Below, piece after piece: positions 63,076-64,000 of a DNA stretch of 64,000 nucleotides. A program made the position numbers and the translations under genes. Under the pieces are notes generated by a model. That model was not told the origin of the DNA. It searched no databases and worked only from the letters and a program-made list of their open reading frames with translations. Numbering within the stretch: the stretch's first letter is position 1; every line of letters starts with the position of its first letter. The stretch is taken from contig CACPEZ010000003.1 of assembly GCA_902633125.1 (NCBI GenBank), forward strand, positions 62,001 to 126,000. Reading direction: 5' to 3'. Source of the stretch: an uncultured Pelagibacteraceae bacterium. Lineage in GTDB: Bacteria > Pseudomonadota > Alphaproteobacteria > Pelagibacterales > Pelagibacteraceae.

Positions 63076-64000
63076 TGGAAAATCTACAACTTATAATTCC
63101 AGAATTATTTATATCAATAATGATCATGTTTTTATTAATATTTGGTGTATTTAAAAAAAATAGTTCTCAGATAGTTTATAATTTAACAACATTAAGTTTA
63201 ATTGCTGCTTTAGCATTAATAATTAACTTAGACGCACAAATTCAATCATCATTATTCAATAATAGTTATAATATAGATAGCTTAGCTAGATTTATGAAAA
63301 TTCTTTTAATTTTGTCTGGGATTTTTGTAATGCTGTCATCATCAAAATATATTCAGATTAGTAAAATTAGTAAAATTGAATATCCAATTCTTATATTATG
63401 CTCAATCTTAGGTATGATGGTGATGATTAGTTCAAATGATCTTATTGTTTTTTACATGGGATTAGAATTGCAATCACTAGCATTATATGTGTTAGCATCA
63501 TTTAATAGAGATAATTTACTCTCAACAGAGTCTGGATTAAAATATTTTGTCTTAAGTGCTCTTTCATCTGGACTTTTATTATATGGCTGTTCATTAATTT
63601 ATGGTTTTTCAGAAACGACTAATTTTAATCAAATTATGGTTAATACTAAAGATATAGAATACGGATTAACTTTTGGAATTGTATTTATTTTAGTTGGATT
63701 AGCTTTTAAAATTTCCGCTGTTCCTTTCCATATGTGGGCACCTGATGTTTATCAAGGCTCACCAACATCTGTAACAGTCTTTTTCGCATTGCTTCCAAAA
63801 ATTGCTGCATTAACAGTATTTATTAGATTTCTATATATTCCTTTTTATGAATTAGGTGATCAGTGGCAAATGATAATTATATTTTTGTCTATTGCATCAA
63901 TGGTATTTGGAGCGGTAGCAGCAATTGGTCAAAAAAATCTAAAAAGACTAATAGCCTATAGCTCAATTAGCCATATGGGATATGCACTTGCAGGTTTATC
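63075..64000 (+). CDS. nuoN: NADH-quinone oxidoreductase subunit N, 3' end cut by window
   Basis: The frame opens at ATG 63075 in the nuoM stop and stays open to the window end, giving about 308 of the usual ~470-480 residues. ND2/NuoN features: MENLQLIIPELFISIMIMF start, FYMGLELQSLALYVLASFNR with the conserved Glu, FKISAVPFHMWAPDVYQGSP, and KKNLKRLIAYSSISHMGYAL at the edge. Third antiporter-like subunit of the membrane arm. Confidence 0.97.
   Translation, partial: MENLQLIIPELFISIMIMFLLIFGVFKKNSSQIVYNLTTLSLIAALALIINLDAQIQSSLFNNSYNIDSLARFMKILLILSGIFVMLSSSKYIQISKISKIEYPILILCSILGMMVMISSNDLIVFYMGLELQSLALYVLASFNRDNLLSTESGLKYFVLSALSSGLLLYGCSLIYGFSETTNFNQIMVNTKDIEYGLTFGIVFILVGLAFKISAVPFHMWAPDVYQGSPTSVTVFFALLPKIAALTVFIRFLYIPFYELGDQWQMIIIFLSIASMVFGAVAAIGQKNLKRLIAYSSISHMGYALAGL

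Noticed and set aside
1..64000. CRISPR arrays, insertion sequences, integrases, prophage genes or rRNA
   Set aside because: No spaced direct repeats, transposase-like frames, phage genes or rRNA segments were seen in the window.

Overview
The window is a very AT-rich, tightly packed bacterial chromosome segment. Genes overlap by 1-8 bases or are separated by a few bases, and there are no insertion sequences, phage genes or CRISPR arrays. The gene content points to a streamlined marine alphaproteobacterium of the SAR11 / Pelagibacterales type: two TRAP transporters, a Ugp glycerol-3-phosphate ABC system, many GTG/TTG starts, small intergenic gaps, and a tig-clpP-clpX-lon block followed by tRNAs and a full nuo operon. 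The organism call is inferred from content and style; no rRNA is present to fix it.

Layout. (1) 1-1317: 3' part of a DNA photolyase. (2) 1321-8223: an accessory stretch with a four-part fusion protein (two cNMP-binding-like domains, a PlsC-type acyltransferase and an SGNH hydrolase), a DUF4174-like protein, a type IV pilin gene plus a truncated pilin remnant, a secreted FG-GAP/ASPIC-UnbV protein, a Cys-rich secreted protein and several tiny membrane proteins. (3) 8311-13101: a TRAP transporter operon (DctP-Q-M) continuing into a crotonase-fold protein and a class III CoA-transferase. (4) 13098-19846: a D-2-hydroxyacid dehydrogenase-like FAD/Fe-S protein and an enolase-superfamily dehydratase on the minus strand, divergent from a serine-glyoxylate aminotransferase-like gene and a renalase-like flavoprotein. 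(5) 19833-25493: a six-gene minus-strand operon read as GMC oxidoreductase, TerC, SDR, M23 peptidase, a 2-oxopent-4-enoate hydratase-like protein and an M24/creatinase-fold hydrolase. (6) 25629-31206: a second TRAP operon (TakP-like DctP-Q-M), an NCS1 permease and a zinc alcohol dehydrogenase. (7) 31203-44250: small envelope genes, a YbgC thioesterase, a UDGb-type uracil-DNA glycosylase, a C-terminally short GlpD, and divergent from it ugpB-A-E-E'-C-Q, a 2H phosphoesterase, glpK, a histidine phosphatase and a beta-hydroxyacid dehydrogenase. (8) 44328-50539: tRNA-Leu, tig, clpP, clpX, lon, tRNA-Val, tRNA-Asp. (9) 50623-64000: nuoA to nuoN (nuoN cut by the window end), the respiratory complex I.

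How it fits together. Most of the window is uptake of small organics (TRAP for organic acids, NCS1 for nucleobase-like compounds, Ugp for glycerol-3-phosphate and its diesters) with adjacent oxidoreductases that would feed electrons into the quinone pool or NADH, which complex I then oxidises. At all three transporter loci the solute-binding-protein gene comes first and is separated from the membrane subunits by a strong stem-loop, a layout expected to give more binding protein than permease.

The most unusual items are the 863-residue fusion protein, the truncated GlpD, the tandem ugpE paralogues, a tRNA-Leu ending six bases before the tig start codon, and a creatinase-fold hydrolase lacking most metal ligands. 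No clearly new multi-gene defence or mobile system was seen. No gene-free stretch exceeds 300 bases.
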